A stretch of DNA of 64,000 nucleotides from Syncephalastrum monosporum B8922 (GCA_000697355.1 JNEN01000858.1:1-64000); one strand, 5' to 3'. Shown: positions 10,612-22,883, counted from the stretch's first letter. Numbers and translations: made by a program. The notes: a model not told the origin generated them from the letters alone.

Positions 10612-13600
10612 TTATTTGGTGCCTGAGCTACCATACTTGCCCTTCCACACCTCTTCCATCTTCTCGTCAATACGCGAGAACAGGTAAGCGGCGCCGTTCA
10701 TCTTGTGGCCGCCCTTGATATCAAAGGTGAAGGTGTCCGGGATGAGACGCAGCGGCGCGTTCAATTGCCGCGAAATGCTTTCCGCCGTGGCCGGCATGTA
10801 TGGATAAATCAAAGCCGACAGGAGGTAGATCAGGTTCACCGCCATATTGACCACCGCATCGCACTTGCTCCGCTGCTCCGTGAACAGCGTGTTGCTCACG
10901 TTTGAGTCCTGAAGATACAGGTTGCCGCGTGCCGAGATGGCCATCGCCACGGCCAAGCCCTGGCGCAGTTTAGTGTTTTCAAGGTTATCAATGTACTCCT
11001 GCAGCAGCTTATTGATATCGTTCGTGAGGTCCGCCTCGCTCTGGCCGGTCAAGTCCGCCTCAGGCACGACACCATCGTACTTGGCCACAGCAAACTTGAT
11101 GACGCGGTTGACAAAGTTGCCCAGGTTGTTGAGAAGCTCGCTGTTGTTCTTGGTAATGAACTCGTTCCAGGTGAACATCGAGTCGCTCGTCTCGGGACGC
11201 GACGAGAGGAGGTAGTAGCGCCAGACCGAGGGAGGAATACCGGTCTCTTCGGCGTTTGTGCCAAACACACCGACGTTGCGCGACTTGGAGAACTTGCCGC
11301 CTTCATAGTTGAGGTACTCGGTAGTGCTAATGTGATGCACCATGGTCCATGCCTCCTTGGTAGCAATTTGCGTGCCTGGGAAAATCACGGAGTGGAAGGG
11401 AACATTGTCTTTGCCCATAAACTGATAGAGCTTCACGTTGTCTGGGTTCTTCCACCACTTTTCCCAATCGGCGGTGTATCTCGCAGTGATGCTGGGGTAG
11501 CCGATGGGCGCGTCAAACCAGACGTAGAACACCTTGCTCTCGAAGCCAGGGAGGGGCACGGGCGTACCCCACTTGAGATCGCGAGTAATGCAGCGAGGGC
11601 GCAGGCCTTCCTTCAGCCACGACTGTGTAATGTGAACACCGTTGCTCGACCACTTGCCTAGTCTAGAATGAGTGATCTTATTGTTCCTGGCCTAATGATG
11701 TCTGTCTCACCTTCGGTGTTAACACGCGCATTGAAGGCGTCGATATCGGGCTGCAGACGATCCAAATCCAAGAACAGATGGCGCGAGTCCTTGGTGATCG
11801 GTGCAGTACCATCCAGCTTGCAGCGAGGATTGACAAGCTCAGTTGCGTTCAGCAGCTTACCGCAGGCGTCGCATTGATCACCACGTGCATCCTATACCGG
11901 AAAAAGCAAACAAGACATCGTCAGATAAGAAGGGGTTCATTGCGGGGGCCCAGGGGTGTACAAAACGTCTGTGTCGTACCTCGTAATTGCACAATGGGCA
12001 CGTGCCCTCCACATATCTATCCGCCAAAAATCTAAAATAATATTTTTTTGCGCATCAGCCATATCCTCATGCTCCCATATCGGATGTTATCTAATTAATG
12101 ATTATAGAAACAAAAATAACATACCTTTGACACTTTTCACAAAAGAGCTGGGTCATGACATTTTCAGAGGTGTAACCATTAGCATGGACCTTGTTGAAGA
12201 TATCTTGGGAAATCTTGGTTTGCTCCGGGGTGCTGGTACGGCCAAAGTGGTCAAAGGAGAGGTCGAACCACTCGTACACCTTTGCATGGATAGCGCTGTA
12301 CTTGTCACACAAAGCCTGGCAAGAGACACCCTCTTCCAGAGCTTTGGTTTCTGTCGCAGTGCCATATTCGTCTGTACCGCAAATCAACAGGGTGTTGTAG
12401 CCCCGAGCACGGCAGTATCTAAAGAAGGGTAAGTATGGTTTTTCGCGCCCGGGGGGAGGGGCTCTTATCAAGGGTTCTTGTCTCACCTAGCGAAACAGTC
12501 TGCACTAAGTGTGGAGCCGATAATGTTGCCCAAATGGGGAATGTTGTTGACGTAAGGAAGGGCCGAGGTGATCAAGACGTTACGATGACCGTCCTTGGGC
12601 AGCCTAGCAAGAAATAAAGAAAGGATTGAAAAAAAAGTCAGCTCCTGCGAAACTCTAATGAAATGGCAGTAATAACACAACTGCGGCTAGGCCAGCCTCT
12701 TACACTTTTTCTTCGCCCCGCTTGGGCATGAACACCTGCTCATTCAATTTCTGGGTAGCGGGGTCAAGATCAGCAAGCACGTTCGCCTTGGGCCCCGTGC
12801 TCTTCTTGTCCTGAGCACCCAGCTGCTTCTTCTTGGCAGCCTTGGAGATCTTTTTTTTTTTTTAAAAATATACCATGTGTTAGAAACGCGTGCTTCATCC
12901 ACAATGAAACGTATCCTCAGGATAGGTACCTGCTGATCAATCGATTCGAGGGCAGCAGCGGTGTTCTTGTTCTCCTGAAGGGTCTTGAACCAGGCCGCAA
13001 GAGTAGGGTATTTAGCGACATCGGAGGATGCGACCAAGACATCATAAAGGCTGGCGAAATAGATGACATCGACCGCAGTCAACTAAATTGAAACCAGATA
13101 GATTGTATTGGTAAGCAAAACCACCACCCCCTTTTTTTTTTGAAGAATGAAGTGAGCCTATCTAAATATCAAAATACCTTGTCCGATGGCTTTTGCTGAG
13201 CCGCGAGCACCTTCTCAGCCGCGTCCAGGGCCTCGGAGATCTTCTTCTGGGCGACCAAGGGCGCAACCAGCGCTTCCTCCTTCTCTATCGCCGCACTTTC
13301 TTTGAGCGCCGCATCGGATCCGTCGAAACCGGAGCCGACCAGGTACCTACAAGGGGTGCGGGTGTGAAGAACAAGGAAATAAGAGAAAGGTGCGGGGGGT
13401 GAGCAGGGATGCATATATGCACGTGCCGTTTTATCGGCTCTTTGCTTGTTTCTTACTTTACAGCCGCGTTGGCATCTGTCAAAAGGAGATCCTTGTTGAC
13501 AATGAGCGAGACGAGGTCGCCTGGCTGCTGGTTGACCTTGGCATCGGAGACGATGCCGGCCAGCACCAGCTTGAAGGCGTTGATATAGGGCTTCGTGCCG

Positions 13601-13635
13601 GGTGTCAGCTTTGTCAAAGAGATTGTAGCGACCAT
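10612..13635 (-). CDS. MES1: Methionyl-tRNA synthetase, cytosolic
   Basis: Class I synthetase charging initiator and elongator tRNA-Met. Nine exons: 13635-13457, 13346-13178, 13082-12930, 12849-12704, 12603-12487, 12418-12125, 12031-11980, 11891-11711 and 11657-10612, all closing in frame to 778 residues (yeast Mes1 is about 750). The N-terminal 200 residues form a GST-like domain ([12 protein letters not shown]... region), as in eukaryotic MetRS that docks to Arc1/AIMP-type partners. The linker is Lys-rich ([14 protein letters not shown]). The catalytic domain follows: [15 protein letters not shown] (HIGH-type), zinc ligands CEKC, CPLC and CDAC, then KFSKSRN (KMSKS-type), then the helical anticodon-binding domain, ending at TAA 10612-10614. 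No appended EMAP-like domain is present. The start ATG 13633-13635 gives [10 protein letters not shown]. Confidence 0.97.
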
Positions 13636-14254
13636 ATTGAACTGAAGGAGTGGCCTTAACCCGTTGTCCCGAGCAGATGGACCCCACTTAATCCCGATTT
13701 TGACGGGATATAGTTACAAGCCACACTTATACCCTCTGCCCCCCATCGACTAGCTCACTGACTGACTGACTGACTCATCCTTTCTCACCTATCCGGCATA
13801 CCCGCAGATCCACTTTCCCCTCTCTCTGTTCCCTTCACTCAGCCTGCGGATCCTGACCTTCGGTGCAGCTCCTTGCAGTTACTAGCATGCTCTGCTATTA
13901 TCCGTGCTATTTTTACTGCGCCCAACGCCTGCGGCTGGATCCCTTTCAATAAGCTTGTTCTAGATCCTGCCATGCTACCTTCCCATATTCAGAACGTTGT
14001 CACCACGCAGCACGGATGCTTCTTAGGGGACTGTAGGGATCCCTTCGCACTCTGCACCCCGATGTGCTTCGTATTCCGTGCTTTTTTTTTTTTCTTTTTC
14101 GGTTTCCCTTTTATCTGCGAGAGTGTGGTCTCATTTTGGATAACATACGTGGGATTCGCGTTTTGGTATACGGAATCGGCAAGTAGGCGTGAAGCTTTGG
14201 AGAGGGGGGGTTTCGATGGCATCAGTTTATGTATAGAATGAATTTGTTGTTGAA
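13636..14254. other. Intergenic: MetRS promoter side and NDUFA2 3' flank
   Basis: Contains a run of CTGACTGA-type short repeats (about 13755-13776), pyrimidine tracts and a T-run at 14082-14093. No supported gene. Confidence 0.5.
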
Positions 14255-14669
14255 TTAAGCGGATTTGACGAGCTGCTCCAACAACTTGGAGACCTCCTGC
14301 GAGGACTGGTTCTGCAGAATCGCCTTGCGCTCGACGCCCTTCTCTATATAAAAAAGAAAGACTTCGTTAGCACTGTACGAGCAGTGGTAGCAGTGATAGC
14401 TTGACTCGTACCGAAACGGGCAAAGACACGGGCCTCAGCACCGCTGGCCTCGCGAATGAGGATGGGGAGGTTGGGGTTGGCCTGCTTGATGCTCGTGTAG
14501 TTCTGTGCGACGAAATCTCTGTTGTGGGATTGTATATGAATAAATGACGGGGTCTCGTCTTGTCATCCGGCGTGAATTACCTCAGACCAGCGCTGGCAGG
14601 CGAGGTCTGGCAGAAATGGACACGGAGCTCCTTGAGGCCCTTGCCGAGGGACTGCTTCAATGCGGACAT
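14255..14669 (-). CDS. NDUFA2: NADH:ubiquinone oxidoreductase subunit NDUFA2 (B8)
   Basis: Accessory subunit of mitochondrial complex I with the thioredoxin-like L51/S25/CI-B8 fold. Exons 14669-14581, 14518-14412 and 14343-14255 give 94 residues, the normal size. The N-terminus is MSALKQSLGKGLKELRVHFC, continuing with SPASAGLRDFV and SIKQANPNLPILIREASGAE. The C-terminal exon (GVERKAILQNQSS...) ends in LVKSA and TAA. Two introns of 62 and 68 nt. Its presence implies a proton-pumping complex I. It is transcribed away from the mitochondrial GGQ factor across a 163-bp shared upstream region. Confidence 0.93.
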
Positions 14670-14832
14670 TATAAGAATAAGAGAGAGGAGAGGGCGGTAA
14701 TCGATATGCTAAACAAGTCGGCACACGCCAACGCCTGTTTGCCCAGTCCATGGGCAGGCACTTTGACAGTCACAGCTTGCCCTCTCGAAATGCGGGTAAA
14801 TCCACGCTGTATCATGATGCACCTTCTTTTTT
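14670..14832. promoter_or_regulatory. Divergent promoter shared by two mitochondrial genes
   Basis: Only 163 bases separate the start codon of NDUFA2 (minus strand) from that of the mitochondrial rescue factor (plus strand), so both promoters must overlap here. I see no clear TATA box for either. The pairing suggests co-expression of a respiratory subunit and a mitochondrial translation factor, which is inference. Confidence 0.6.
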
Positions 14833-15372
14833 ATGCTGAATCGCTTCTTGTCACTACCGTCAGCACCATGGCAACGGCTGTTCACGAGTGCAGCTGCCAA
14901 GGCTGCCAAGGAACGGCAAAAGATTGTTCTGGAGGACAAAGATCTGGTTGAGAAATTCATTAAAGGCTGGGGCCCAGGTGGTCAGGTCATCAACAAACGT
15001 GTCAGTTGTGTCGAACTCAAACATATACCCACTGGCATCAGTGTCAAGGTAATCGTTTCTCAATAAAAGCGTATCCCCCACCATGTACCGACTCTATCAT
15101 GCGCTATCTAGTGTCAGCAATCCCGTTCGCTACAAGATAACCGTGGTATTGCCCGTAAACTGCTCAGAGAAAAGTTGGACGACCTCATCAACGGCAAAAA
15201 TAGTAAGAATGCCGTCAAAGCAGCCAAGGCTGCCAAGGCCAAGGCCAAACGTGCTGCCCGTGCAAAGAAAAAGTATGGCAGCAAAAAGGAAGATGCATTG
15301 ACAGATACACCCGCCAACGCGTCTTCTGCACCAGACCACGCTGTAAATACACCCACCATTCCTCCCGAATAA
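14833..15372 (+). CDS. MTRFR: Mitochondrial GGQ-domain translation rescue factor (MTRFR/Rso55-like)
   Basis: Exons 14833-15048 and 15112-15372 (63-nt intron) give 158 residues. It has a basic mitochondrial-type leader (MLNRFLSLPSAPWQRLFTSA) and then a class I release-factor catalytic domain with the GGQ motif at residues 49-51 in GWGPGGQVINKRVSCVELKH, followed by CQQSRSLQDNRGIARKLLRE. The tail is Lys/Ala-rich. There are no codon-recognition domains, so it resembles human C12orf65/MTRFR and yeast Rso55, which release peptides from stalled mitochondrial ribosomes. The basic tail probably contacts rRNA. The close relative ICT1 is possible but has a different context around GGQ. Confidence 0.9.
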
Positions 15373-17030
15373 ACGAAACCCGATTGTACATTTGTCTGCA
15401 ACTCACTCTCGAAACGCGGCGGACTTCACCTTGCTGAAACTCTCCATGATGATGAGAAGGCGGTGGTCGTATCATTGTGCGCAGTTGGGGGGTGGGTTTG
15501 CTATGTGCGGCGGTGAGGAACTTTATTTTCTTAACCTCACCAAACTTCGTCTTTTCTTCGCGGACGCGGAATAAGTGATCTTGTTTGTATCGCAAGATCA
15601 TCTTTATTAAGGTGCTCATCATGCCATGGACACAAGCGTGTTCGACACGAGTGTCGTATATATGGATTCAATGTCACGGTAACCTTGTCGTATTCAACAC
15701 ATGATGATGCTAAATAATGTACACATACTCTATACCATATGTAAGAAGACGATTTCCCAGGCACAATAACGGCTCAGTTCAAGTACATACGGCCCACATG
15801 AATATGGTTGTCTATCCACCGACACAAAATATCGTTGTCTTGTCCGAGCGAATGAGAGCACATCTTGCTTGAGTTCGGATGCAATCCGACAGCATCGTTT
15901 CACAGAGGTTGTTTTGTTCGTGTGATCGAGCGGTGGTGAATCAACCTCACAGCAAGGATTTTAAAGTTCATCTGGAAAGCACTAGGTCTGATCGATGCAA
16001 ATAACAAAACCATGGGAACAGAGGGGCAACTCGTCTGACACCCAAAATGTAGGTGCATCTCGATTATACCAGTTGCATTGTATCTGTACTCAGACTTATA
16101 CAAACACGCTGCGCTACAGTACATAAAGTTTATGGCTTTCATCTTTTTGGTCTGGTATCTCTGATTGGGTGAGCACTGACAACCTCCTCTCCTCCCCCCC
16201 CCCAAATGATCTTGAATGGAAGATGTTTGGTGGTGGGGCGCACCCGTGTTTGCACAGGTTCCACCGCAGCTCGTTCCGCAAGTTGGCATCGAGCAGCTTG
16301 TCAATCTAAAAAATGAAAACAAAATAAGAAGGTCCCGGTGCTCTGGCAATTAACAAAGGCGTTTTCAACTATGGCGTTCGGTCTTATCCACGTTATAGGG
16401 CTATATCCGTCACTCAATATTCCATACATACAGTATACCGGGAATGCATCAAGGTCATAGACCGCACAGCAATACAGTAAAGATAAACAGAACCTTGTTT
16501 TTGAAAGGACAATTATAATACTATCATAAAATCATTTACAGTATAACTTTTTTGGACAACGGAATTGCCCGCTTCAAGAGTCGCAAGATCAACGGCAAGT
16601 GACATTGGTGCGCGTGTGTGTGATGAATTGGCATCGGTCATCCGCGAGGCCGGAATCGGTCGAGTCTGATTGGTTGAGAACAGTATCTTTTTCACGCGAG
16701 ATAATTTGCGTAGATCAGGGAATGGACGTGCCTATCTTACGCTAGTCCGTGTCATTTTCGACGTGCACTACTTTTGAGGCATGGAGTCCAAAGAAGCCAC
16801 GCAGAGTATTTAGCAAGGCCGGGGAAGGAGAGATGTCGTGTTTATGCCAGTTTAAGCTAAATTGAGCAAGGAGAGCAAAGGGGATTCCGGATTGGCAGTG
16901 TCAAAAGTAGCAGTTATCAAAGCAGAGATGGTATTGTGAGACGTATTGAATGATAATGTATAAGTGTGTATATGTGTGCGTGTGTGTGCATGCATGTCCT
17001 TTGTAAGGAAAACGAAGAAAGAGAAGATGC
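15373..17030. other. Long stretch without a confident gene
   Basis: No gene is supported. The best hint is on the minus strand at about 16306-16110: a possible splice acceptor (TTTTTTAG) followed by IDKLLDANLRNELRWNLCKH and an open reading to a TAG. A C-run of ten at 16194-16203 interrupts it and I find no upstream exon. Elsewhere there is AT-rich sequence and a TG-rich patch at 16964-16990 in the 3' flank of the Stc1-like gene. Confidence 0.45.
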
Positions 17031-17816
17031 TTAGGCATGAAGCCAGTCGTCCCACGTCTCGTGGTCCGAGCCAGAAGAGTCCGAGTCGTCAGGCTCAGAA
17101 TCATGGACGTCTTCGTCTTCTCGTTTCTTCATACATTTCAAACAACGCGCTTTGTGGGCATTGCGTCGCTGGTTCTGTAGATGCCGAAAATAAAAAGAAT
17201 TTAGATGTGATACTCATAACCCCCCCCCATCCCTGTATCGTGCCATACTTTTGCGAAAGATTCCAGCGGTTTTGTGCGCGTGCAGCTCGCACAGGTTAGC
17301 TTTTGGGTCTGCTTAGCCGTGCATTTCTTGCAGCAAACCGTCTTCGGTTTCTTGTTATTGTAGGATGACGGAGCCCATGCTAGAAAGATGAAAAGAGAGT
17401 GAGTGAGATAATGCCATGCCACCGAAAGTGGCGAATAGCGAGAGAACATACGGTTGTACGTCACCTAGAGACACGATTTAGTCAGTGAATCGTAGTTACA
17501 TTTCGGTCTTATAACATACCCGAGCAATTTGCGATTTGGAGAAGGCATCGAGTTGCTTGTCCTATGGACAGCCAGTATTAGCATAACGACGCACTTGAGC
17601 GAAGCAAATCATACCTCGTCGCAGAACACACAGCGCAAGGTCTTTGGCATGGCTGTCGTCTGGTCTGCAAATCCGCCTTGAGCATCAGTAACGTGTGCCT
17701 GAATGCCAGGAAAAAAAAAGCTCAAGCATTGACTTACCGTTGGCTTTGTAAGTGCCATGAGGGTCTGCATTGCTGTAAAAAGCGTTGAAGCGGCCAGCGG
17801 GACCTTGTCGGCTCAT
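17031..17816 (-). CDS. STC1: Stc1-domain (LIM-like zinc finger) protein
   Basis: Six exons, 17816-17738, 17664-17615, 17561-17520, 17464-17452 (13 nt), 17379-17249 and 17174-17031, close in frame to 152 residues. The Stc1 domain runs from about residue 37: LRCVFCDEDKQLDAFSKSQI, then KTVCCKKCTAKQTQKLTCAS, TRTKPLESFAK and a final CLKCMKKRED, i.e. repeated Cys pairs plus the FSK-type motif. The C-terminus is acidic (DSEPDDSDSSGSDHE). In fission yeast Stc1 bridges the RITS RNAi complex and the CLRC H3K9 methyltransferase. Family members in other fungi are often uncharacterised, so a heterochromatin role here is inference. The 13-nt exon is required to keep the frame between the ARVTYN and PWAPSSYNN segments. 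Confidence 0.8.
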
Positions 17817-18338
17817 GTTTTTAGTCAAGAGAAAGAAAGGAAAAGAGAGAGAGAGAGATAGAGAGAGAGAAAGAAAGGTCTGAAATAGGAAGAGGGACGT
17901 GCTTTGAGTGGCGTTAGGCAACATTTGATTGTTCTAGCCAAACTCAGTTTTGGCAGCCCAACGGAAGTCGGCGCACCGAACGCCGCCCAATCCAAAAAAA
18001 AAAAAAATAGAATGGTGAAAAAGGGTACGAAGTCATTATATATATATCTAATGCAGCGCATGGCGCATGTACACACACATGTGTATTATCTTTTTGTATA
18101 TTATGGGATATCTGGTTTCTCATAGTGGTATATACACCATGGACGGAGAAAGTATGCCGTCAGCACGTACAGTATCAGTGTAAGCACATGAATGAGACAA
18201 GACACGTCGGAAGGTGAATCGGAGGCCAAGTGCAAGAGAATCGTAGAGTGTGCTTTTCCACTTGAACCGTTCAACGTCATGAACCGCGGCGCAACGACAG
18301 CATTACCGCAACCATCCTCGCCCTCATTAAAGCCGCTC
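17817..18338. other. Divergent intergenic region of the Stc1-like and GOS1 genes
   Basis: Upstream of the minus-strand Stc1-like gene is a GA-rich tract (about 17842-17876). A TATATATATAT block at 18037-18047 could serve the plus-strand GOS1 gene. The frame 18192-18338 is open and in frame with GOS1, so the GOS1 start may lie upstream (ATG 18192 or 18279). Confidence 0.5.
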
Positions 18339-19533
18339 ATGTCCAATCAGGATGAAGACGACGGCGATCTTTCCACCCCATCCTCAGCCATGTCGTGGGA
18401 CCACCTCAGACGGCAGGCCCGCCAAATCGAAAACGAAATCGAGCTCAAGATCGCCTCCTTATCCAAGCTAGGCGCCTCGGTCAGTCACAGCCGCCCAGAC
18501 GACGCCTCCTCCGTCGATAAGCCCAGCCAGGAGCTCGAGACAGAAGAGCTCTTGCGTCAGGTAACACGAGTGCTCCCTTTGTATGTCCTCTTATTCAACG
18601 TGTCTAGCTGGAGAACGTCATTATTTCGATGGGCAAAGTCCTTGACCGGCCGAGCGCAACACCGACGAACCCTTCGATGACGCATATGTTGGAACGACAC
18701 AAGGATATCCTCGTCGACTATAACAAGGAATTCCGACGGGTCAAGGTAGGAGCGGAGGGCCAGACGGATTATTTTCTCTTGGCTAAATAGAGCGAGTGGT
18801 ATCGTTCAGATGAACATCAAGGCCGCCAGGGATAAAGCTGATCTGATGAACCAGGTACAAGACGAAATAAGGTACGCAAAGCCAGAAAAAGGAAGGATAA
18901 AACCCTCCGGAGGAGAGAAAGAGACAAAAGAATATGTCGATCCTTCTCAACACCCATCCCCCCCCCCTCTTTCCTTCCTACTTTTACCCTCCCTTTCCTC
19001 TCTCAACACTCCCCCGCCCTCTGCTCATGGCACATCACAACACCGCGCTCACTCGCACCGCAACACAACGCACGCACTCACACGTGATACTGCAGAATCT
19101 ACAACACAGGGCAAGGTGACAATGCAGACTATTATCTGTCCGAGCGTAACCGCATCGAGAGTTCGCATCGCATGACAGACTCTATTTTGGAACAAGCCTA
19201 CGCAACTCGACAGGATATCTCACGTCAAGGCAGAACGTTACGCACTATCAACAGCCGTGTCGGCGGCGTCATTGGTAATGCAACTAGTGCCCCCTTTCCT
19301 TTCCTTTCCTTTTCGTGCCTTTCCTTTCTTTTATGTTTCTCTCTCTCTAGTTCATGTGTTTAATCATGTTTGATATCTTTTTACTTTTACTTCTGCAAAT
19401 TTTAGGACATATTCCGGGCATCAATAACCTAATTAGCCGAATTAATACACGGCGAAAGCGGGATACGCTGATCATGGCGAGCGTTATATCAACCTGTATC
19501 ATCCTCATCTTACTCTACTGGCTACATACCTAA
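18339..19533 (+). CDS. GOS1: Golgi SNARE Gos1 (GOSR1/GS28)
   Basis: Exons 18339-18560, 18608-18745, 18810-18871, 19096-19274 and 19406-19533 give 242 residues from the ATG at 18339; in-frame ATGs at 18192, 18279 and 18390 are alternatives. The N-terminal helix is MSWDHLRRQARQIENEIELK with FSKLG-like SLSKLGAS. The middle helix runs DRPSATPTNPSMTHMLERHK. A SNARE motif around LEQAYATRQDISRQGRTL has the central Gln layer, and a C-terminal tail anchor (IMASVISTCIILILLYW) ends just before TAA. Gos1 is the Qb SNARE for intra-Golgi and endosome-to-Golgi fusion with Sed5, Ykt6 and Sft1. Intron 3 (224 nt) is longer than the rest. Confidence 0.95.
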
Positions 19534-20289
19534 TCTAATAGGAGACCTAAAATAAAATAAATAAAAATGGACAAAACACAAAAAGAAAAAAAAAAAGAAA
19601 GGGGAAAAACACAGTTAAGATGATGTAGGATAGAAAACATAGTATTGATCATGAGTGTCGAACGAATAAATGCGGTGTATCCATGATGCGGTGTATTTGT
19701 AATAATGTAATCAGTGTGTTTGTATGTATGTGGAGTAAGAGATGGAATATCTTGGTGGGTCTCCTGAGGATAGACAGACAACGGTTTTTTAGCCGACTGT
19801 GAGCGGACCGTGCTCGCGAACGTGAGGAGAGGAGAGAGAGCGCAAAAAAAAAGTGCAAGAGAAGGAGTCGGGCCATGTGTTTTGTGATCCAGAAACAAAT
19901 GTTACGCAAGTCGCCCATCAAGTCCTATCTCCATTTTGGGATACTTACGATACACTCGCTCTTCTTTCTTCTCTTTCTCTTTCTCTTCACTCGCACTCTC
20001 TCTCTCTCTCTTCTCTTCTCTTTCCCCGTTAAGCTAAAAGAGATTTTCGCTCCGAGTGTTTAATTGTGCCCGCTGCGTGTGTGTCAATGATTTTATCTTT
20101 TTAATCCTGCGCATACATTCATACATACATACATTACATTAACTCTTTTTTTTTTTACTGGTGCACATACTTTTTTGGTTACTTGCCCTTTCTCTCTCTC
20201 ACTCTCTCTCTCTTTTACTTTTTTTTTAATATCTTACATTTAAACTCTCTCTCCATTTATACTTATAATACGACGCAGCTTGTACGATC
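19534..20289. other. Intergenic, low complexity
   Basis: AT-rich GOS1 3' flank (AATAAAATAAATAAA near 19550), then pyrimidine-rich CTCT tracts (19965-20025, 20185-20225) that lead to the TBC gene and probably form its promoter or 5' UTR. No gene seen. Confidence 0.55.
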
Positions 20290-22883
20290 ATGCCACCACC
20301 TAATAATGAAGGCTCGCCATCGAAATTGGCGGGTGCCCTGGAGAAAAAGTTGCCGCTGCAAGACGAAACCAACAAACGATTGCTAGCCCCTTCGGCCTCG
20401 AGAAGCACGCCCTTTCAGACCGCTCGACGACGCAAACCTAGCTTCGTCACAGGCACGATGGGACCCAATCCGACCCGCAACCCGAGCATGACCTATACGC
20501 GCCGCCGGGCCCATTCCGGTGTCGGCCACTCGACCACAGTTCCCAACAGCACGAACGTCGACGTCCGTCTGCTGCCTCGTCTCGAAGAAGAGAACGCCAA
20601 TCTTCCGCCGCAGGTGAGGAATTAAATTCAGACTGATAAGAGAACGACGCACTGACAAAAAGCATGGGTGCGTTGGCATGGTAACGCACATATAAAGGAT
20701 TCGATTGAATTCATCATGGCCCAAATCGAACGACAGAATGCGATGCTTGACGAGGATCCCAAGTCGGTGTGTATCCAGAGCAACGAGCTCAAGGCACACC
20801 TGTCGACGATGCAGAACCTGCGGCATGCCCACGACGACAAGGAGGAAGAGATTGACTGGGAGTTTTGGTCGGCCCTGACGGATGATTTCAGCGCAGTGGC
20901 GGTCAAGCTGCCTCACCTGCTGTCGGCCAAATTGAGGGCGGGCATTCCTGCCAAAGTGCGCGGTGTGATCTGGCAGGCCATGTCGCAGTCGGCCTCACTC
21001 AACCTCGAGACCGTCTACGGCCAACTCGTCGCGGAGCACTCGCCGTACGAGCGCATCATCCAGCGTGACCTCGCCCGCACTTTCCCGCACGTCGACATGT
21101 TCAAGCAGGAGGGCGGTGACGGCCAAAAGGCCCTCGAGCGCGTTCTCAAGGCATACAGTCTGTATGATGCCCATGTGGGGTACTGCCAGGGCTTGGCCTT
21201 TCTGGTGGGCCCACTCCTCATGAATGTAAGCCAATCGATCCAATTGTGCGTGTGTGACACAAGCACGCATTGCAAGGGACGCGCACTCATATGATACTTT
21301 GGGCGATATTGGACATGTAGATGCCAGAACAGCAGACGTTTTGCGTGTTTGTGCGCCTCATGGAGACCTACGAGATGCGGACCATGTTCACTCTGAATAT
21401 GGAAGGGCTGCAGCTGCGCTTGTACCAGTTCAGTAGTCTTCTCTCGCAGATCCTGCCCGAGCTATCGGACCATCTCGCGACCCACGCCGTCCATGCCCCA
21501 ATGTACGCCTCCCAATGGTTCCTCACCCTGTTCGCCTACGCCTTCCCCATCCCTCTTGTCCTGCGCATCTACGACATTGTGTTTGCCGAGGGTGCGGCCG
21601 AGACGATCATGCGGGTGGCGATCGCTATGCTCAAACACTCCCAGGACCAAATCCTGCAAATGTCCGAGTTTGAGGATATCCTCGACCATGTCACGGCCAA
21701 GCTCCATCGCGCGTACGCCGAGGACCCGACGCGCATGATTACCGAGGCGATGGAGCTGAGTGGGCTGATCACACGTGACAAGATGGACCACCTCGCCGAC
21801 CTGTACTACCGCGAGATGGAGGAAGAGCAGAAGCAGACCGAGCAGGTCATGGCCGTGCGCTTCAACTTTTGGTCGAAGCAGTCCACGTCGACCGACAAGA
21901 AGAAGAAGCGCGAGTCCGCCAGTGGATGGCTCGGCGGTAAACGCTCCTCGACGAGCCAGCCGCCTGCCACGCATGCGTCTCAGAGTGGCAGCAGCAGTGA
22001 TGATGAGAAAGCCATGCGGCGCCACTCGTCCTCGTCTTCGTCTTCGTCGTCGACCCAGCTGCAGCTCCAGCAGCAGCAGCAAGACATGGCCAACCTCCAC
22101 CAGCAAATCGAGGATCTCTTGCTCGCGCTGTCGCAGACCCAGAAAGACCAGATCCAGCTCAAGCAAGAGCTGATGCAGGTGCGCATGGACAAGATGGACG
22201 TCGAAGCCGAACGGGATGCGCTCAAGATGACGGTGATGGACATGCAGGAGCACCAGAACATACCCGAGGTATCGTACCGCGAGCTCAAGGAGCAGGTCGA
22301 GGAGCTGCAGCACCAGAACAAGATGGCCAAGGAGGCGCAGACCTCGCTTGTCGAAGAGCTTGTGAACATGAAGAACCGCATGGAAGACCTCGAACGCGAC
22401 AAGCTCGAGGCCAACAAGACGCACCAGGCCCGGATCGCCCGCGCAGAAAGTATGGCCAGCGAGCTGCAACTCGAGAAGCTCAGTCTGCTCGAGCAGTTGG
22501 ACGAACACAAGCAGCAGCAGCGACGACAGGCACGACGGGTGCAACCCCAGCTTCGTGGAGCGAGCGACAGTCCATCGTCAGCGACCTCCTCGGAGGAGGA
22601 TACGTCGCTGCGGTGTCATGAGCTCGAGCAGCTGCTGGCAGACGCCAAACTGCGGATCGCCGAGCTCGAGACGTTCGGGCAGCGATCCCCGTTACGGCGG
22701 TCCACAATGGATCTGCCGTCGCCCAACAAGCACGATAAGCGAAAGAGCTTTGACCCAGTCGCGCTCTCGCGGGTGGCGACCGTCGCCAGCACAAACAACA
22801 TCAACAAACGGTCTAGCTTCTACGGTCGTCTGTGGTCTTCTGTCACTTCATCTCAAGATACCCCACCCACCAGCCCCACTTAA
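20290..22883 (+). CDS. TBC-domain Rab GTPase-activating protein (Gyp5/EVI5-like)
   Basis: Exons 20290-20613, 20698-21225 and 21321-22883 (84- and 95-nt introns) give 804 residues. A disordered basic N-terminus (about 110 residues) precedes the TBC domain, roughly residues 185-400: GIPAKVRGVIW at the start, the IxxDxxR arginine finger in IQRDLARTFP (Arg about 235) and the YxQ glutamine finger in YCQGLAFLVG (about 270-272). Both fingers are intact, so it should be catalytically active. The C-terminal half has a Ser-rich linker and a long coiled coil (MANLHQQIEDLLLALSQTQK onward), as in Gyp5/Gyl1 and EVI5. Likely role: inactivating Ypt1/Sec4/Rab11-type GTPases in secretion; the exact Rab is not determined. 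Confidence 0.93.
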
